Shown here one piece after another: positions 47,466 through 61,803 of a DNA stretch of 64,000 bases (position 1 is its first letter; each line of letters starts with the position of its first letter). The stretch comes from Phoronis australis. Its lineage: Eukaryota; Phoronida; Phoronidae. A program made the translations under genes and the position numbers. The notes beneath the pieces were generated by a model. That model did no database searches. It was not told the DNA's origin and saw only the letters and a list, made by a program, of their open reading frames with translations. Where the stretch lies: the NCBI GenBank assembly GCA_002633005.1, contig NMRA01000141.1, positions 64,194 to 128,193 of the forward strand. Reading direction: 5' to 3'.

Positions 47466-47667
47466 TGCATCTGATGGAAAAAAAGTGTATTGTGTTGTAC
47501 CGTTGCTGGAAATGTAGTTGTCGGGCACGTACTGAGTATGAGACCAACATGAAATTATGACTGAGATAATGTGATTGCAGTAAGTTTCCATCAGTCTATT
47601 CTTGTTCATTATTTTGTGAGAATACAATGCTATCCACATGTGCCGAATAATGGAAAATGGGATGTAA

Positions 47668-47982
47668 ATGGCACGCAACGAGTTTGAGATCACGACCGCA
47701 GCGGGCACAGAAGCTGGAATCGGACACTGGACCGAAATAATCGACGAATCAGAACGTTACAAAGCTTTCATTATTTTGGAACAGACGAGACAGAAACGCG
47801 TCATTTACCAGAAAGAAAATCCAGTTAGCATTTCTACAATTAGATATGATCGTTCTTTACAAACGCACTCGGCTTTCGGAAAAATGGAATCAGTGTCCGC
47901 TATTCGCGACTGGGCTTCGACAGCCGGACTAAAAACTTCGGATAGATTTACAGTCGGAGACACATATTACCAAAGTGGTTAA
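47668..47982 (+). CDS. Open frame of 104 codons, function unknown
   Basis: It starts at an ATG directly preceded by an in-frame TAA and ends in TAA after DTYYQSG. It is polar, with no signal peptide or membrane segment and no domain I recognise. It lies 200 bases 3' of the broken THAP domain on the same strand and may be part of the same mobile or decayed unit. Could be chance. Confidence 0.25.
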   Translation: MARNEFEITTAAGTEAGIGHWTEIIDESERYKAFIILEQTRQKRVIYQKENPVSISTIRYDRSLQTHSAFGKMESVSAIRDWASTAGLKTSDRFTVGDTYYQSG

Positions 47983-47999
47983 AAAATTAAATCGAGATT

Positions 48000-50900
48000 C
48001 AATAGGAGGCTTTAATTACCACTCTGAAATCAGGACTGCCCGCAGACTGAGTGGTCTCCGACTCGGCTTCACTCGCCGAAGACGCCGATTCGGGAGGGTC
48101 GAGTTCATACGGCCTCAAACACGCAACGTATGACTATGTGGCAAGGTCTAACTCGTTACCTGTTTCACCTGTGACCAAAGTGTCGTCTTCATCCCCATCT
48201 CCATACCTGTCTTCATAATACTTGTCAAGCTCGCTCTATGAGTCTTCGTAACTTACAAAATCACTACGAGCCGCCATTGCATATATACTCTAGGTCAACT
48301 GATCAACGTCTTCCACTCATGCCATCACGTGGCGGGAAATCAAAATAGGATTAAAGTTCAAAATTCCTCAATCATTCCCCAAAATAAGTGATTATTTAGT
48401 TAGATTTTGTGTTATGAAATTATTATACGCGGTCTAAAACCTCAAAAATTACAAAAATCCACCGAAGGAACGCTTTCAAGCAGTCATGGCGAATTCGTGT
48501 AAGTAGTGAATAAAAACTGTATGTCTATAATGATCCTCTGTCTGTGATGGACGTGTGGTTATGACGTTTGTTATGGATAATGTTAAGTACGTCAAACCAG
48601 GTAATAGACTGAATGTCATTATTTACTATCAGAATAAAATCAGGTAACCTCATAATGAAAAACAACCTCGATGTGGGAAGATTGCGACCATTGGCCTGGT
48701 GTAGTTTGTTTATGAATTTACAACATTTCATGTGGATGGATGTCGTTGTCTTAAATCTCGTGAACAGCGTCATATTGAACACATGTTATGTTCTCCTTCA
48801 CGACACTTGTCCATGCATGCCATTTGCAGGGTGTGTCCATTCAAGACCATTTTACATCAGCGTGGCCGGAAAATGACTAGGAAGGAAATAGTAGATATCA
48901 CAACTACTAGCATGTAGAAAATGACCCATTTCGGTTAAAAATTTTGGAGTCTCTGTTGATCGGTTACGAAAACCTGGTGGTGAATGAGCATCTCACAGGA
49001 CTGAGTTTACCCCACCCGGCCTTACCCTGTTCCGTTAGTCGGTAGCTTGTAGACCTCCCACCGTGTGTTGTATTCACACCCACAGTTTGTACCCTTATCT
49101 ACCTGTCGCCACTGCTGATTTCGGTTTTAGCATGTTTACCTCACTAGTATGCGCCTGATGAGACACGTGGTCTCGAAGTCTAGCTGTTATTTTAGTTGAT
49201 TTATTTGCCATTGGCAATTTATTTCACAACTGTACTCCTGATGATCGAAAACTGTTCAGAGAATACGAGCAAGTGTTTGTGAAGCTACACCATCAAATAC
49301 TAAAATACAACCGTGTTATTTAATCAAGCCCTCCGGTATAATGACAGTCAGCTTATAACCTCAGCCGGGGAACCATCGAGAAGATCGAACATTGTAGCAC
49401 AGGAACTTTGTGATGGGGGACATCGGGACGAGAGAACATGAACACAGAGCAATATTGAGCAAGGAGTGCAATTGCAACCTGCCGGGGCACATATAGGACA
49501 GGAGGGCGTCAGTTGGGAATCTGTGAGTAAGGAGAAAATAGTTACCGGGAAATACCGCTTTGGACCCGGAAAAAGGATATCCTAAAAAAATACTTAGCGT
49601 CCCAAAATTGAAGTTGAACTAATTTTGCTATGCCAATGAAAATATTTTACAAAGTTATTTTTCTTTAGTATTTTAAAGAAGTTGTTGACTGGCTCGTAGT
49701 AACAATATCTTGAGCATGTCAAAATGTTGCCAGTTTTCCTTAAACCAGAACTTGCCTGCCTTACTTTAATGGTACTGGGAATTTCTATTGATAATCCACA
49801 GGACACTTGTTAGGAATGTCATAGTTTTACCTTTCTACTAGTTTGTACCTGAAAGCAAGAAGCCTATTACGTTACGGAAAAGAGGCCATCGAGACTGACT
49901 TGGAATACGACGTTTATGTAGAAAGCAGAGATTATGGTACTAAAAGCTCACGAGAACGTTAGTAGTTTGCAAATAAGCCAAAACGTGCTGAGCTAAACTG
50001 TGCCTTGTTTCTCTGCGCCTTGTTTTGTTGGACACTTGCTCACAGTTCATTCTGAGATACACAACACATGGTAGAAAATGATTTACAGTGACTCCAATGA
50101 GCCCACTTCCCGGCGACATTAAAAATCGAACGAAGTCAGAGTTCCAAGACGTTTTCTCATAACGCTGAGAGTGCACTTTTGCCTCAATTCAGTCTACCTC
50201 ATGCAGCGAATATGAAATGACATTACCCATGTCAATATGTAATCGGACAAAATTACGCACATTTTTTAAAGACCATTTCCCATAATGTCGCTGACATTAG
50301 GTGACCAACAGTCGTATGACCTTGATATTCACAAATGTAGAATTTATGACGCTGAAAAGAAATCGCTCTTTCGAGCTTTTGATGGAAACCAGGTTGTACG
50401 TACATGTCTGTCTTTACATTCCACTGTTACATGTACAGGTGAAGTAAATGTTTTGTTAAACGATAGTCTTAATTTTCTGCACTTTCATAACGATTTTTAT
50501 CACTGGCGTTAATTCTCTGCGTCTCATGTACATGCTTATGTAGACGTCTCTCAAATAAGTGAGCTTGTTTTACGCAATAAATGATGTCCTGTTTAAATAC
50601 ATTGGGCCTGCATTGAATCTTCGGACATTTTCTTAATGTAAGCCGATACAGGCCTGCTCTCGAGCGTCTGTTTGAAAACATTTCTGCAATTCTCAACAAA
50701 CACAGGTTACACCATTGGTATTTACATGTATAAACGTTTCAAATATTTATTTCCATAAACCGTTTTCACACGTGACAGCATTCACAAAGTGAACCGGAAA
50801 CGGATTTCTCATTACACCAGGCGCAATCAGTTTTTTAAGATGATATTTTCTTTGAAACTCAACAGAGCGTGAATCTGTTAATTTTACGCACATACCCCAA

Positions 50901-53900
50901 TGATGTTAGTTTATATTTTCAACTTATTTAATGAATGCTGGTATTTTGCGTTTAGGTACGTCTAAACCTTAATTCAACACCGTCTCTGCGTGTACACCAC
51001 TGTACAGTGCTTCAAAGTTGTGTTACAACGCTCGCTTTATGCATCAGGCAATTAGCAGACCCTGCGACTTTTAATAATGCGCATGCGTAGAGTTTCATCT
51101 CTCTTACGGCCTCGCTAATTCGGGAGATTTTATTTGTCACATTCTAGGGTTTCTTCTATTGATGAAATTTTCCGAATTCACGTATTTGTCGTATTAACGG
51201 TATTTTATTTTCCATCACATGTAATCATGGCTTAATGAATTTCCTCCATATTCCGAAATCATTTGTTCGTATGTCTGTAACATCTTCAGGTTTCAATAAT
51301 TTGTTGCAGTTCATGAATTCATTAATTGCTTACAGATACATTAATTCGCTGCATTGATTAACTTGTAAAATCGATTCTACAGTTCATAGTGAATAATGCG
51401 CAGTTGGTAGTATCGTTTATGTGATACATTTACTTGTTCTTTGTCGCCTGTCGTTGTTATTTTTGTGTCGTGATTTGTAACGCATTTGTCTAAGTCAAAT
51501 CACTTATTAGCGTATAGTCTTGTCATAGATAACCGTCATTAATCAATGATCAGCGACACTATCGAACGATCGACGATCCCATCAAACGATGTAACGAAAG
51601 ACGATTAATAAAGTAAGTCGAGTTATGCAAAGCTGATTTCAAGCTGCACTCTACGAGCATCGCTGCAACATTGAGCAAGGAGATATTAGCCAATTTTAAA
51701 AGTCAAATTTAATGGAAATGGGTAACAAGAAAATATTGTGTCCAAGTCATATCTAAGTTGTCTGGTTCCTGAATCATTATGTGCTTCTCAAACTAAACAG
51801 GAGTTTGTGCCAGCTGTGTATGAATTGACCTATCGCAAGCTCCGCCCCCTTGCGAAAAGTCACGTGACACCCGACAAACAAACAAGATGTCAGAGGCAAG
51901 TACATTGTCGCTAAACGACGTTCCTGGTGGAATCGATGAGTGTTTTTTCACTTTCCGAAAACGCTTCGACAAAGAGAACAGCGATATTTTTCAACTGAGA
52001 ATCGTACGTTCACGATTTGGGAATTTGTAAAGGCGACGATAAAAAATAAGTGTTCGAAAAAAGTATTTCGGAGCCAGCAAAAATCCGAAGAACCCCACAC
52101 GGGGTTCACCTTCACCTGAAAACTGACAAGGCCGCTGATGCGCTATGTTCATGTAAAGCTGGGTATGTACCTTGAAGTCGAATTATCTGTAAGATGCCAT
52201 AGATTTCAGGATATTTCGAACAAAATCAGTGAAGATTCACCGATATTTTTATTCTGCCGTCTGCTAAATTCCGCCAAATGAAAAGTAGTTCACAACTGAT
52301 GGGATTCCCCGAAAAGAGTAGGTCGACTCGATAGCACTGTTTATACTTTTCTAATCTTCGAGCGAAATATTTTGATTAAAAAATCAGGTTCATAGCTAAG
52401 GCACATACTCATCTTATCCTAGGTAAGCAGTTAGATCCGGTAGGTCTAGAGCTGTGTCCAAGTGCACCACAAAGACATTTAAGTTAGGCCAACCTTCTGA
52501 TTCACATTTTTTGTAGTTTCATTGCATAAACGTAACTTTCATTTAATTTTAATCGTAGCATGACCACTGAGCTGTGGTATGGCAACAAAAGATGACAAGT
52601 CTGGTATATTGGCAAAAAATAGCCATTTACAAAAATAACTAAAATTGTTTTTTAAAGCTTCATAAATCCAAGCACCATGTTTGAATAACTACAAAATGAG
52701 CTCTCCCTAACTCTACAGGCATAGTGTATACTAGCGGTTCTCAACAAAAAGTAATTCAACTGTTTTTCATGACAACAGCTCAAACGAGGCTTTGAGTTCA
52801 ATAATCTAGTGCCCCTCCCTGCATGCGCCGATCGAATCTGTCAATTTTGGTGAGAAGTTCAGTTGAATGCCAGCCTACGGGAATATGAATAAAAAAATGT
52901 ACCTATGCAACGAAACATAACGATGTTTATTATAGGTCGAAATAAATGAAAAATTATAAAATGTCCTTTTAAGGAAATTGTGGTATTTAAAAAACAACAA
53001 TTTCTGGGACCACCGCTAGACTAGTGCTAGAATACAGCAGATGCCGAGACAAAACTGCCGTTTACACTGCAAAAGTTGACACGGATCAGCTGATACGGAA
53101 CTAGTTGTTCCAGAGCAAGTATGTGTGTAAAAGGGACTGTACTGGAGCAAACTGACATCGCTGTGACAACTTTCGCCAACCGTTTGTGAGGTAGAGCAAT
53201 TTGCGCCAGAACATCTAATTCCGTGTCAATTATGTGTCTAATCGCGTAACTGGGGCAAGGCGGAAAGGATCATCGCTATTGCGCTGGTGTAATGATCTCA
53301 ATACGGGTTCTTTGTCTCTTCAACTCTCGTGATTTGTAAACCTGCGCATGTGTGATACACTCTCCAGCCTACAATTTCCGTCTTGCCACAGTTAGTGAGT
53401 GGTGTGTGTACACGGACGCTTGACACCGATTAATTTGCTCAGTGTCAGTTGCGCCAGGCCAAAAGGTGATGTCTAAACGGGATTATAGGCGCCCAGACGA
53501 ATGAAACAACGGAATCAAAATCAGATAGGCCTATACACTATAGCCACCAAACTGAAAAGTACGTATCTTGGAACAAATATATTTGTGTTTAACTTTCGAG
53601 TAATCCAGCAACATTGCCAAGTTTAGCTGCTCTTGTGGCCGTCCACACAGTTTGATCCATCGTTTACTCAGTCGACATCACTTTTCGACTTAGGAAATGC
53701 CCAAAATATGACGGAATATTCTTCTATAGCTGTAGAACGGCTGCCAGAATTACACACGTCATATCAACACCGTTCCACCATTCTTATCGCACAATATTTG
53801 AGCTATATACTAAAATAATATAAGCTTTACCGACAATGTGTTGTTTGTCGGGTAAAATGGCGGATTGGAAATGCAAAGGAAGGCGTGTCAAGAATACTGC

Positions 53901-56900
53901 GTTCTGATTGGTCTATTAAGCCGTTAGTCATAATTCTGGTGCTAGGTCAATTATTGACACAGAAATAGACTGGCGAGATGTCTGTCTCTTGTTACATTCA
54001 CGAATTTAAAAGTTCAGTTCACAATTCTGAGCTTCTGTAATTTACTGACATTACCTGGTCTGACGCTATTGAATGTGCAAATAAGTGGATCGAATTTGAG
54101 TGCAGTGAAAGTGTCATTGCTGAGAAACGTTCAAATTTTAAGTGACCAAACAGAGCTACTCTATCATAGTTTTACATACACTTTACTGATGCTACAAAAA
54201 TTGAAAGATCCTTTAGAAGGCAAAAGATCAAACTAATCAAGGAATTATTGCTGATGTTGAACCCAAAAGAAAATCACGGAGATCGCCAGTTGCGTTCAAC
54301 AGTGCTCAAAGAAATAAACATGTGCTGCCACCAGCTGAATGACGCATTTGCCAGAAAACGAAATAGACAACTACTCAATAAAGGAAGCTTGAAAACCTAA
54401 CTAAGTTGAAACCATTGACTGGTATGTACCTTAGCTGTGAATTACGACAAAAATCTCTATTTTGGGAGCAGAGAATATTGGTTGAGGTCCGAGCTTGTCC
54501 AAAATTTTAGAAATTTGCAATATTGGCCGTCCCAAACTCGATTATCCGGGTATTGACAACGGTTTTTACCAACGTGTAGGTGACCAGCGCTGCTTTTCTT
54601 GAACTTCCAAGCCTATTTTCAGACCATGTTATGCAAAAATGCGCAGTTTTTGAAAGTTGAGAAATAAGAATAAGAAGATTGCAAAAAATGGAATAAGGGA
54701 AGTTCCATTTTAGCTTAGATTTCGATGTCCCAAAGTTTGGAAAATGTCCCGAACTGGGTAATTTTCAGCGTAGACTGGAAAGATTTTATTCTTCCAATTC
54801 CATACCCTCTAAAATAGGACGCCTCGGAATAAACGTTTGGGCTACGCTAAATGCTTTTCAATTTCACATACAATACAGTATTGCGGAATTGACCACTTTT
54901 CTATTTTTCAAAGATGTTCAACATTTTACAATGTGTTGTTTGATTACAGCTGTGGAGTACGTCAATGGCAGTAGTGGTGCAGGACTTACGAGAGAGACCA
55001 ACCCAAGGAAACCCTGCGTTAAAGAGATACAGCCTCTTGACTCTGGGAAAAGTTGGATACATGGATATATTGTCCCTTGATGGCGAGGAATGTAAAAGAG
55101 GCCAGATATAACCGGGTAAGGTCGTTTGTGGTTTCCTAAATAAGCTAAAGGACTTGCTTAGTAAACAAGTATCTTTCTTCCATCCTTTTGGCTTATGTTC
55201 ATTTCACAAATTTGTGAAAAACGTTTCGATGACCCTTCAACATTGTTTGCCCTAAGTGCTGGCGGATTTGTGTAAGCAGGGAATGCGTCCCCGCTTTTGA
55301 CACAACCAAGTCAAGCTCTATAGAGTGTCGGAGCTGTGAAAGCATAGTTTGAGAAAGTGTTCAATCGCTCATCTGGACTTCAAACTAAGAGTGGTGTGAT
55401 TCTTGATTAGTTAAAAAGTCCGTTTCCTAGATACAAGTGATGTTCCAAATATCAGCCAATCCAAAAGTGGACCAAGAGTTGTGTGTTTGAAAAATTGAGC
55501 ATTACGTCGATTGATCGCTTAAAAAGAAACCCTGCTTTGATGATTTCAACCAATCCTCGTTCTGTCACCTGCTAGTGCATCCTTGGCATATTAAAGACAT
55601 ACTTCCTATCTTCCAAATTGAATATTGTGGTACTTGGTGGATGGTCTTTTCGCCGGAACAGTTGCCTCGTAATTCGCTAAAAGTGTAGGTCACGCATGCC
55701 CGTTTAGCAGAATTTCAAAATTTCCCCCCAAATTTTTGCGGGTTGTCGAGGGTTACAGAACCTTATTTTGTTTCACAGAACTGTATGAGAGAGTCGTTTT
55801 TAGTATCTGTTAATAGGCCAAAACCGGGTTTAGTATTTTTTTAAATACGGCGTGCAGTGAAATTAGCGGTAAATGGCCACAGTGGAAGCGATAAACTTAA
55901 TCTTAGATGCATGTGTTCGCACAGTTTTATACTCGCGAAAAATATTCTTAGTGCTTAAAACCACGTTAGAAAAGATGAGGGTAGGAAATCTTTTTTTGTG
56001 TAGACGTTGGTATTGTATGTAGCCATGTACTCGATAACACCACACAGTATCGAGATTTCTTTGAACTACAGGTATAATGAATGAGAAATATTGACCATTT
56101 TCTCGAACATCATTAACTTTTCACGACAGCTGTGCAATACTTAAGAATCTTTTGTTACCCAAACTGGTTCGTTAGCTTATTGCTTTGTCGCCAACATGCA
56201 GACAATCAATTAAGAACCATGATCGCAAAAGTAAATTACAGAGAAGCGAAATTATACGAAACTTTTTATAAGGAGGTTGTAAAATAATTGTTATTCGAGT
56301 ATTCATTAAAAGACTAGTTTTACGTTCGAAAACGGTTTTTTAAACATTACCACCTTCACTCAAACTTGAATTCATGTCGAATGATGGAGAACTCGTCACA
56401 GGCGCCATAATGTATTTCTTGGAAAACAAGCACGTCCCAATTACACCTATGAAAGGGTTGTAAACATTCCATGAAAATTAACTGGAAACATTGTCATTTG
56501 GGTTATTCAATCATGTTCACAACTAAAAAATTGCAAGTAACGCTTATAAATTCAGAAATGTGTTTTAATTCGTATTTTAATGTAAAGAAATAAAACGTAT
56601 GCATGTTTCTAAGACTTAATGCAACCTCTGGAAACTTTTGTTGCCGCATCACTCCTTATGGACATCTAACTCCATTATTGTTTCTCAGTATGTTCTATTC
56701 TAACCCCAATTTACATAATTAGCGAAATTTAAATGTATTTTTCATTGTGATAAAATACTATAATTTGTGACATAATAAGCAAAATAAAATTGGCCCCGAA
56801 TGTGGTCAAAAGGTGGTTTTGCAAGCCTCCTACCGGCTATGACCCACGGACTATCAAGACGATACAACTGTTATCCTCATTGTTAGCTTTGTCTTCACCT

Positions 56901-57090
56901 CAACATCTTCTAATTAATGAACACTGGAGCTCGGCTTTAATAGTAGGAAATTGAAATGTTTAATAAAGTGCAAAAGTGGTGAACATGTGGTTATTTTTCA
57001 GTTATTTTGGACTAAACATTGGGAGGTTACCTTTCTGTACCCCGCCTCACGTTTTGGTAGCAGGGGCTTTCGTCGTCCCCCGCCCTCTCG
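48000..57090. other. Gene-poor stretch
   Basis: Apart from the possible SWIM fragment at 52 kb, only short frames. One is a possible terminal exon at about 54950-55080: a TTGATTACAG acceptor followed by about 43 codons and TGA. I see no other feature I can support. Confidence 0.4.
51886..52162 (+). pseudogene. Possible decayed SWIM-type zinc-finger gene fragment
   Basis: An ATG at about 51886 opens about 39 codons. In another frame the following sequence gives HDLGICKGDD, a stop, then GVHLHLKTDKAADALCSCKA at a GTATGT donor. The Cys-Ser-Cys-Lys-Ala-Gly end is how SWIM fingers begin in YqaJ-associated invertebrate proteins. Frame breaks indicate decay. The match is short. Confidence 0.28.
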
Positions 57091-57092
57091 CT

Positions 57093-57235
57093 TCCTACCT
57101 CTATGTCATGCGTGTCCTGGTGTGACGCTATAATACATGTATGTCCATTGCATATGCAAGGAGACGTCAATGACGTAAATAATTATCGGGGTATTTCACT
57201 TCTGCCCTACCTCTATGTCATGCGTGCCCTGCGAT
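57093..57235 (+). mobile_element. Reverse-transcriptase scrap of a LINE-type element
   Basis: The segment encodes QGDVNDVNNYRGISLLP, which matches the conserved Asn-Tyr-Arg-x-Ile-Ser-Leu-Leu block of non-LTR reverse transcriptases. Only this block is present. It is bracketed by two near-identical 25-base copies (CTACCTCTATGTCATGCGTG + YCCTG) at 57094 and 57208. Confidence 0.5.
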
Positions 57236-57299
57236 TGGTTTGTCGTACATCGGGCTACGTATCTGTTGAAGATTGCCTAAAAAAGTTACTAACGATAAT

Positions 57300-60200
57300 T
57301 CTGTGATGCTGTTCTGAGCCTAAGGTATTTCGTATTCCTAAAAGTACAGATAGACCTATGCAAACAAAGACGATGAAGTAAATATAAGTAGCAATGCGTT
57401 TAAGGGTGAAATTTAGACAAAGGTCCCTTAACGTAAAACTCTCGCGACCCTTTGAAGGCCCACGCCGCAGCCCCTGCATTCATGCGGCAGTGGAACGAAT
57501 TCTGCAAGAAAGTGCTCAACACCCTCTGTTGAGGCGTTTTTATAAAACGGAACTGACTATAAGCAGCATTAACCAATAACAAAAATGCTAACTGCGTGCA
57601 TAACGTTCTCTGGGCTACATGCACTATGGTCCACACCAAAGTTTGTGTACATAAAAATTACATTTTCAAAAAATACACACTGAAAGATAAGTCTACTCAA
57701 AAGGTTGCATTTTTGTTTCCGTTTTCACGACACATGTGACTCGTATGTGTAGGTGGAACGAAAATCCGTGAAGAGGGTACATTCGCGATTTAGGAAAAAT
57801 AATTTGTCACAAGTGATTGAGCTGAGGAGGATTGAGTTTTGCGAATCAACTCAGTCAGAGAATGAATTATTCAACCATTGTCGATAGGAAACGTTTTAAA
57901 CGTTTTTATTAATCTCGAAAAATGTTATGAGAGACGTGAATATCAACGAACCAAAGCATTCCCTTCCCGTGTACTCTACAAGTTACTAGTGTATTGGGTG
58001 TTATGAATATTGATGTAATTCAATCAAACGTTGATCAACTCGTGCTTTAGGGACACTGTGTAAACGAGAAGTCATAAACAAGATTAATAATCTACTATTC
58101 TCGTGAGAACATTCACATCCGGGGAAGTTGTCGTTCGATGATTTTTTCCGAAGAACTTAAAAATGGGAACGGAAATTTTTTCAGCTGTTTATTTGTTTTA
58201 CAAAAAATCAGTGAAATGCATTAGTCACTTCGCACTGCTACAAGCGTATCAGGGAACAGAATAGTAATACAACTTGTCTCCCGAGAGTTTGAACACCACA
58301 AAGCTATTCACAGAAATTAAAATGCACTTTTTCTTGATGAAGAATGAACACTGGCGTATTGCCCTCGTTTACATGTAAACTGCAAAATGGACTCTATCCA
58401 ATTTTTGTAATTTTCGTTGTTTTTTAATAATAATAGTCACACTGCTAATTATGATAATGGTAACTGATAATAAGAATGATAGTGATAATTTCCGAGTTTA
58501 TACAGCGCATTTAAGAATATTCACCAGTTAATACGCTGTCTTTGTGTGACAAACGACTTTTTGTTTTAGCACGTCAATGTCCATGCAGGGCGCATCAAGG
58601 AAACCTAGGGCATTTGAAGCATGCGCGCAACCAGCCTAAAAAATGGGGGGCTCGAATTTTTGAGGATGTGGACCTTACACAAAAAAGGTGTACGTCAACA
58701 GCTATGAATTGTGCATTCGCCAAATTTAGACAGTCTCTGCCTTTTTAGTGGACTTTTGTCTCGTATTCTACTTTTTCCGGAGCTTTTGTTTCTCTGAGGT
58801 GGACTTTTTTGCCCACTTCACCCCTCCCCCTTTGGATGCGCGAATGTGAAATAGATTTTTAAAAGGTTACCGAAGAGTTGGACACATGTGAAGAAGGAAG
58901 AATAAGTATTTTGGTTCGTCACAAATCACAATTAGATTGTCAATTTTGGCCAAGCACGTAAACAACTGTGTGATTATTTCGTACGATGAAATATCTCTTA
59001 ATCAAGTCTACAGGGACATCAAACATGCATGTCGCATCATATGAAAATTATCATTCAGCGAATGTAATTTATTCTCTCAAGATAAATTGCTCACCAAAAC
59101 AATCCTCTTCTACGTAATTGATAACAGTTTTATACAGTCTTACTCGAAAGTTGGTGTTTTTGACTTTGAAACTCGATGTGTAATGGTATGTGCGTTTTGG
59201 GCGCAATTGTAACAGAGGTTACAGCGCCGACAGCACTGATCCAAGTAGCAGTGATGGGGAAATCAAAGGAACTAAATTCAGCTAAAGAAAGACCCTACCA
59301 CACTGGTGCTTACGCTAAAGTAAAGGCAGTTATTTTGTTGCTCAGTTTCTCATGTTTTAGTCTAATGTAGATAGGCCGGGCAATAGTCACTTATAGGGTT
59401 CCCAGATTTCTAGAGCCAGTTTGATGCCTGTTATTCAGGAGAGAAAACTGGATCCTAAAATGCGGAAACCCCTGTAAGTGATGATCACATGCGATCAACA
59501 TGGGCAGCCCAGAGACTAGGTAGCCACGCATCATGTCATTAGAAGGTCCCTTACAGTATGAAGGCATATCTGTCGTCTGATTTGGAATCTGGTCACAAAA
59601 AGGGAACCAGTTGTCTGCCAAGCGTTCACATGCCAAATATTTTCTGTTTCAAACGGCGGGCAACGGCGTCCGTGCTTCCGTCTGATAGCTGGGAATGTAA
59701 ACGCTGTATTATATGTACTTAATATGTCCATGATCACAAACTATGGCCGATATAGGACCTCGTTCATTCTAAAATTTGTTTACTAACAATATCCACTGGA
59801 AACTGTTTGATGTTGAGAATACTCTTTGCAAAGTTTATTACCGCCCTAATTGGTTCGTGTACTTTGTTACGAACAAGGTCACTACAGAAAGCAACTCGAT
59901 CCCTTGGGTTTTTACAATTTTCTCAGCACAATTCGTTTACTGCTCTGTATCGATAGCTTTGCTAATGTCAACAGATTCGTAAATATGTCGTTAGTGATAC
60001 GAGTTTATTTTTTTCATTTGAATAATTGCCATGCAAATGTCATACAAACCTAAACTAGTGCATCTACCGGTACAAGCGGTCGCTGTGCACTTAACTGGTG
60101 TCCCCATGGAATCGTAATAAAGGAATGGATGCCAACAAGTTTTAAGGTACATGCAATCTCCTCAGTGCTGTCTACGGTTGTCTTGAACACATTCACTCCC

Positions 60201-61300
60201 TTTCACGCTTAGAAGTTAAAGTCCTAATTGCACATGATTTCAACAGGTATTAAAGTTGTAAAACATGTTATCAGGAAGCCAGAGGTACCTAAGAAGTCAT
60301 CACAGTGAAATTCGTAGGCGAAGTTACACTTGGCATGATCTGGAGCCGAGGTACACTTCAACATTTTAGATTTACCGAGAAAAAAGCGAGAGTCATTCAG
60401 GAACAATTGAATGACAAAGCTGTCTATTTGACTGTGCTCAGTGTGTTTGGCAGACAGTAAAACTTCGGTAAACATATAAGTAACAACGAACATGCAATAT
60501 CAAAATATTAAGTAAAATTGCTTTGCAGTACGTACATTCAGGCAACTGACGAAGGTTTTAAAAACAAAATTCGACTGTGAAAAACTAAGACTCCTCAGTC
60601 GACGGCCAAGACTTCGACCGAAGTCCGACGGCTGCTTTAGTAAGATAAAACCACCCATCATTGCCAGTGATATTGACAAGGAAACTTTTATCAAGCGTTG
60701 ACCTAAAATCCTGGAATTTTTACACATTTGCAATTTTAGCAAACAAAAATTTTTCCACAGGTGTCTCCGGCTACTTTGGCCGCCGACATAAGCACAAATA
60801 GTGAAGACCTAGTTGTTCTTGGGATGAAACAGCTTTCAAAATAACTTTATAAAAATACTTCATATATGGGCGACTAGAGCTGTTTAATTGTTGATGAGCT
60901 TAGCAAAAAACTAACAGGGAGAATTTCTATTACGCCTGATGCGTTCGCGTAGGCTACAACATGAACCCCGACGGAACAAGCGAGTTCGGTGCAGGACGAT
61001 AGCTCAGTTGACCACGGGTCCTGAATAAACCACACTTCATTACACTTCTCCTTTAGCCAACTTGTGATTCCCATTAATTAAGGACGGACTTTCATTCGTA
61101 GACAAAGGTGAATAATGATCGTGAACATTTTCACGTTGATATGTTTTGTTACCGCTGGTAAGAAAACTATTGTGCTTGACAGACGTGGTCACAAAAATTC
61201 CTAAACAAAGGACTATGAGACGAGGAAAAGTTAAGGAAGTCTTGCTAACCCCAAACACACTTCCTTTGATATTCTAAGCAACACTATGTTAACAGCCTTC
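57300..61300. other. Gene-poor stretch with weak minus-strand frames
   Basis: Minus-strand frames at 59391-59636, 60224-60493 (Cys-rich, possible donor after HCDDFLG) and 60500-60742 (a hydrophobic segment LIKVSLSISLAMMGGFILL) could be pieces of an undetected gene. None has a recognised domain and they do not chain convincingly. Confidence 0.3.
61040..61258 (-). CDS. Open frame with N-terminal membrane anchor, unknown
   Basis: Minus-strand ATG at 61258 opens a frame with a single hydrophobic segment near residues 10-25 (FPRLIVLCLGIFVTTSV), followed by a polar stem with an Asn-Lys-Thr sequon, as in type II Golgi or secreted proteins. It stops after 72 codons. A second frame overlaps at 61074-60874. 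No catalytic domain was identified, so it is at best a first exon. Confidence 0.25.
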   Translation of the reverse strand: MFGVSKTSLTFPRLIVLCLGIFVTTSVKHNSFLTSGNKTYQRENVHDHYSPLSTNESPSLINGNHKLAKGEV

Positions 61301-61401
61301 TATTTATATGCAGCTAGTCCCTGCCGTGCAACGTCGAGCGAGTCAAGAAGAGCCTCTGTGTATTTCCTCATACTGATGCAAACGTCACACTTTATAGGTA
61401 A

Positions 61402-61803
61402 ATGCTGAAAGTGGTGGAAGAAGGTGCCCACACTATCAGAATTCTCAATGACATCTCTGACGTGTTCGTGCCCTTTGTTCATGGGACATCACAGATGTCA
61501 GTTGACGCCAACATTCAAAGGGAGAAGTGGAATGGTAGTATTTCGGATGTAATGGAACAGTTCAGAGATAAGGCCCTATCAAGTGCACTCAACTTATCGA
61601 AATTCACACAAAGTCAGGTTGTGCACGACACTGTTTGGTCTCTTTGGAAATGGAAAGCTGGGGGTTCTCATACTCTGAGCATTTCAGAGCTCGACCACGT
61701 ATTGGAAGAGTCTGTGCTACCCACGCTAAGCTTCGGGAAACTTCGTATGCATTCTTCTTACAGTTCATTTGTATCGGCAGAAGAGTTGTCAAACAATGAA
61801 TGA
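61402..61803 (+). CDS. Open frame of 133 codons, function unknown
   Basis: Open from ATG 61402 to TGA. It contains GAHTIRILNDISDVFVPF, a Trp-rich stretch (VWSLWKWKAGG) and an acidic end (EELSNNE). It is the longest open frame in the right half and its composition is protein-like, but no domain is recognised. A stop sits just before the ATG, so a spliced upstream exon would have to enter inside the frame. Minus-strand frames here are shorter and less convincing. Confidence 0.35.
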   Translation: MLKVVEEGAHTIRILNDISDVFVPFVHGTSQMSVDANIQREKWNGSISDVMEQFRDKALSSALNLSKFTQSQVVHDTVWSLWKWKAGGSHTLSISELDHVLEESVLPTLSFGKLRMHSSYSSFVSAEELSNNE

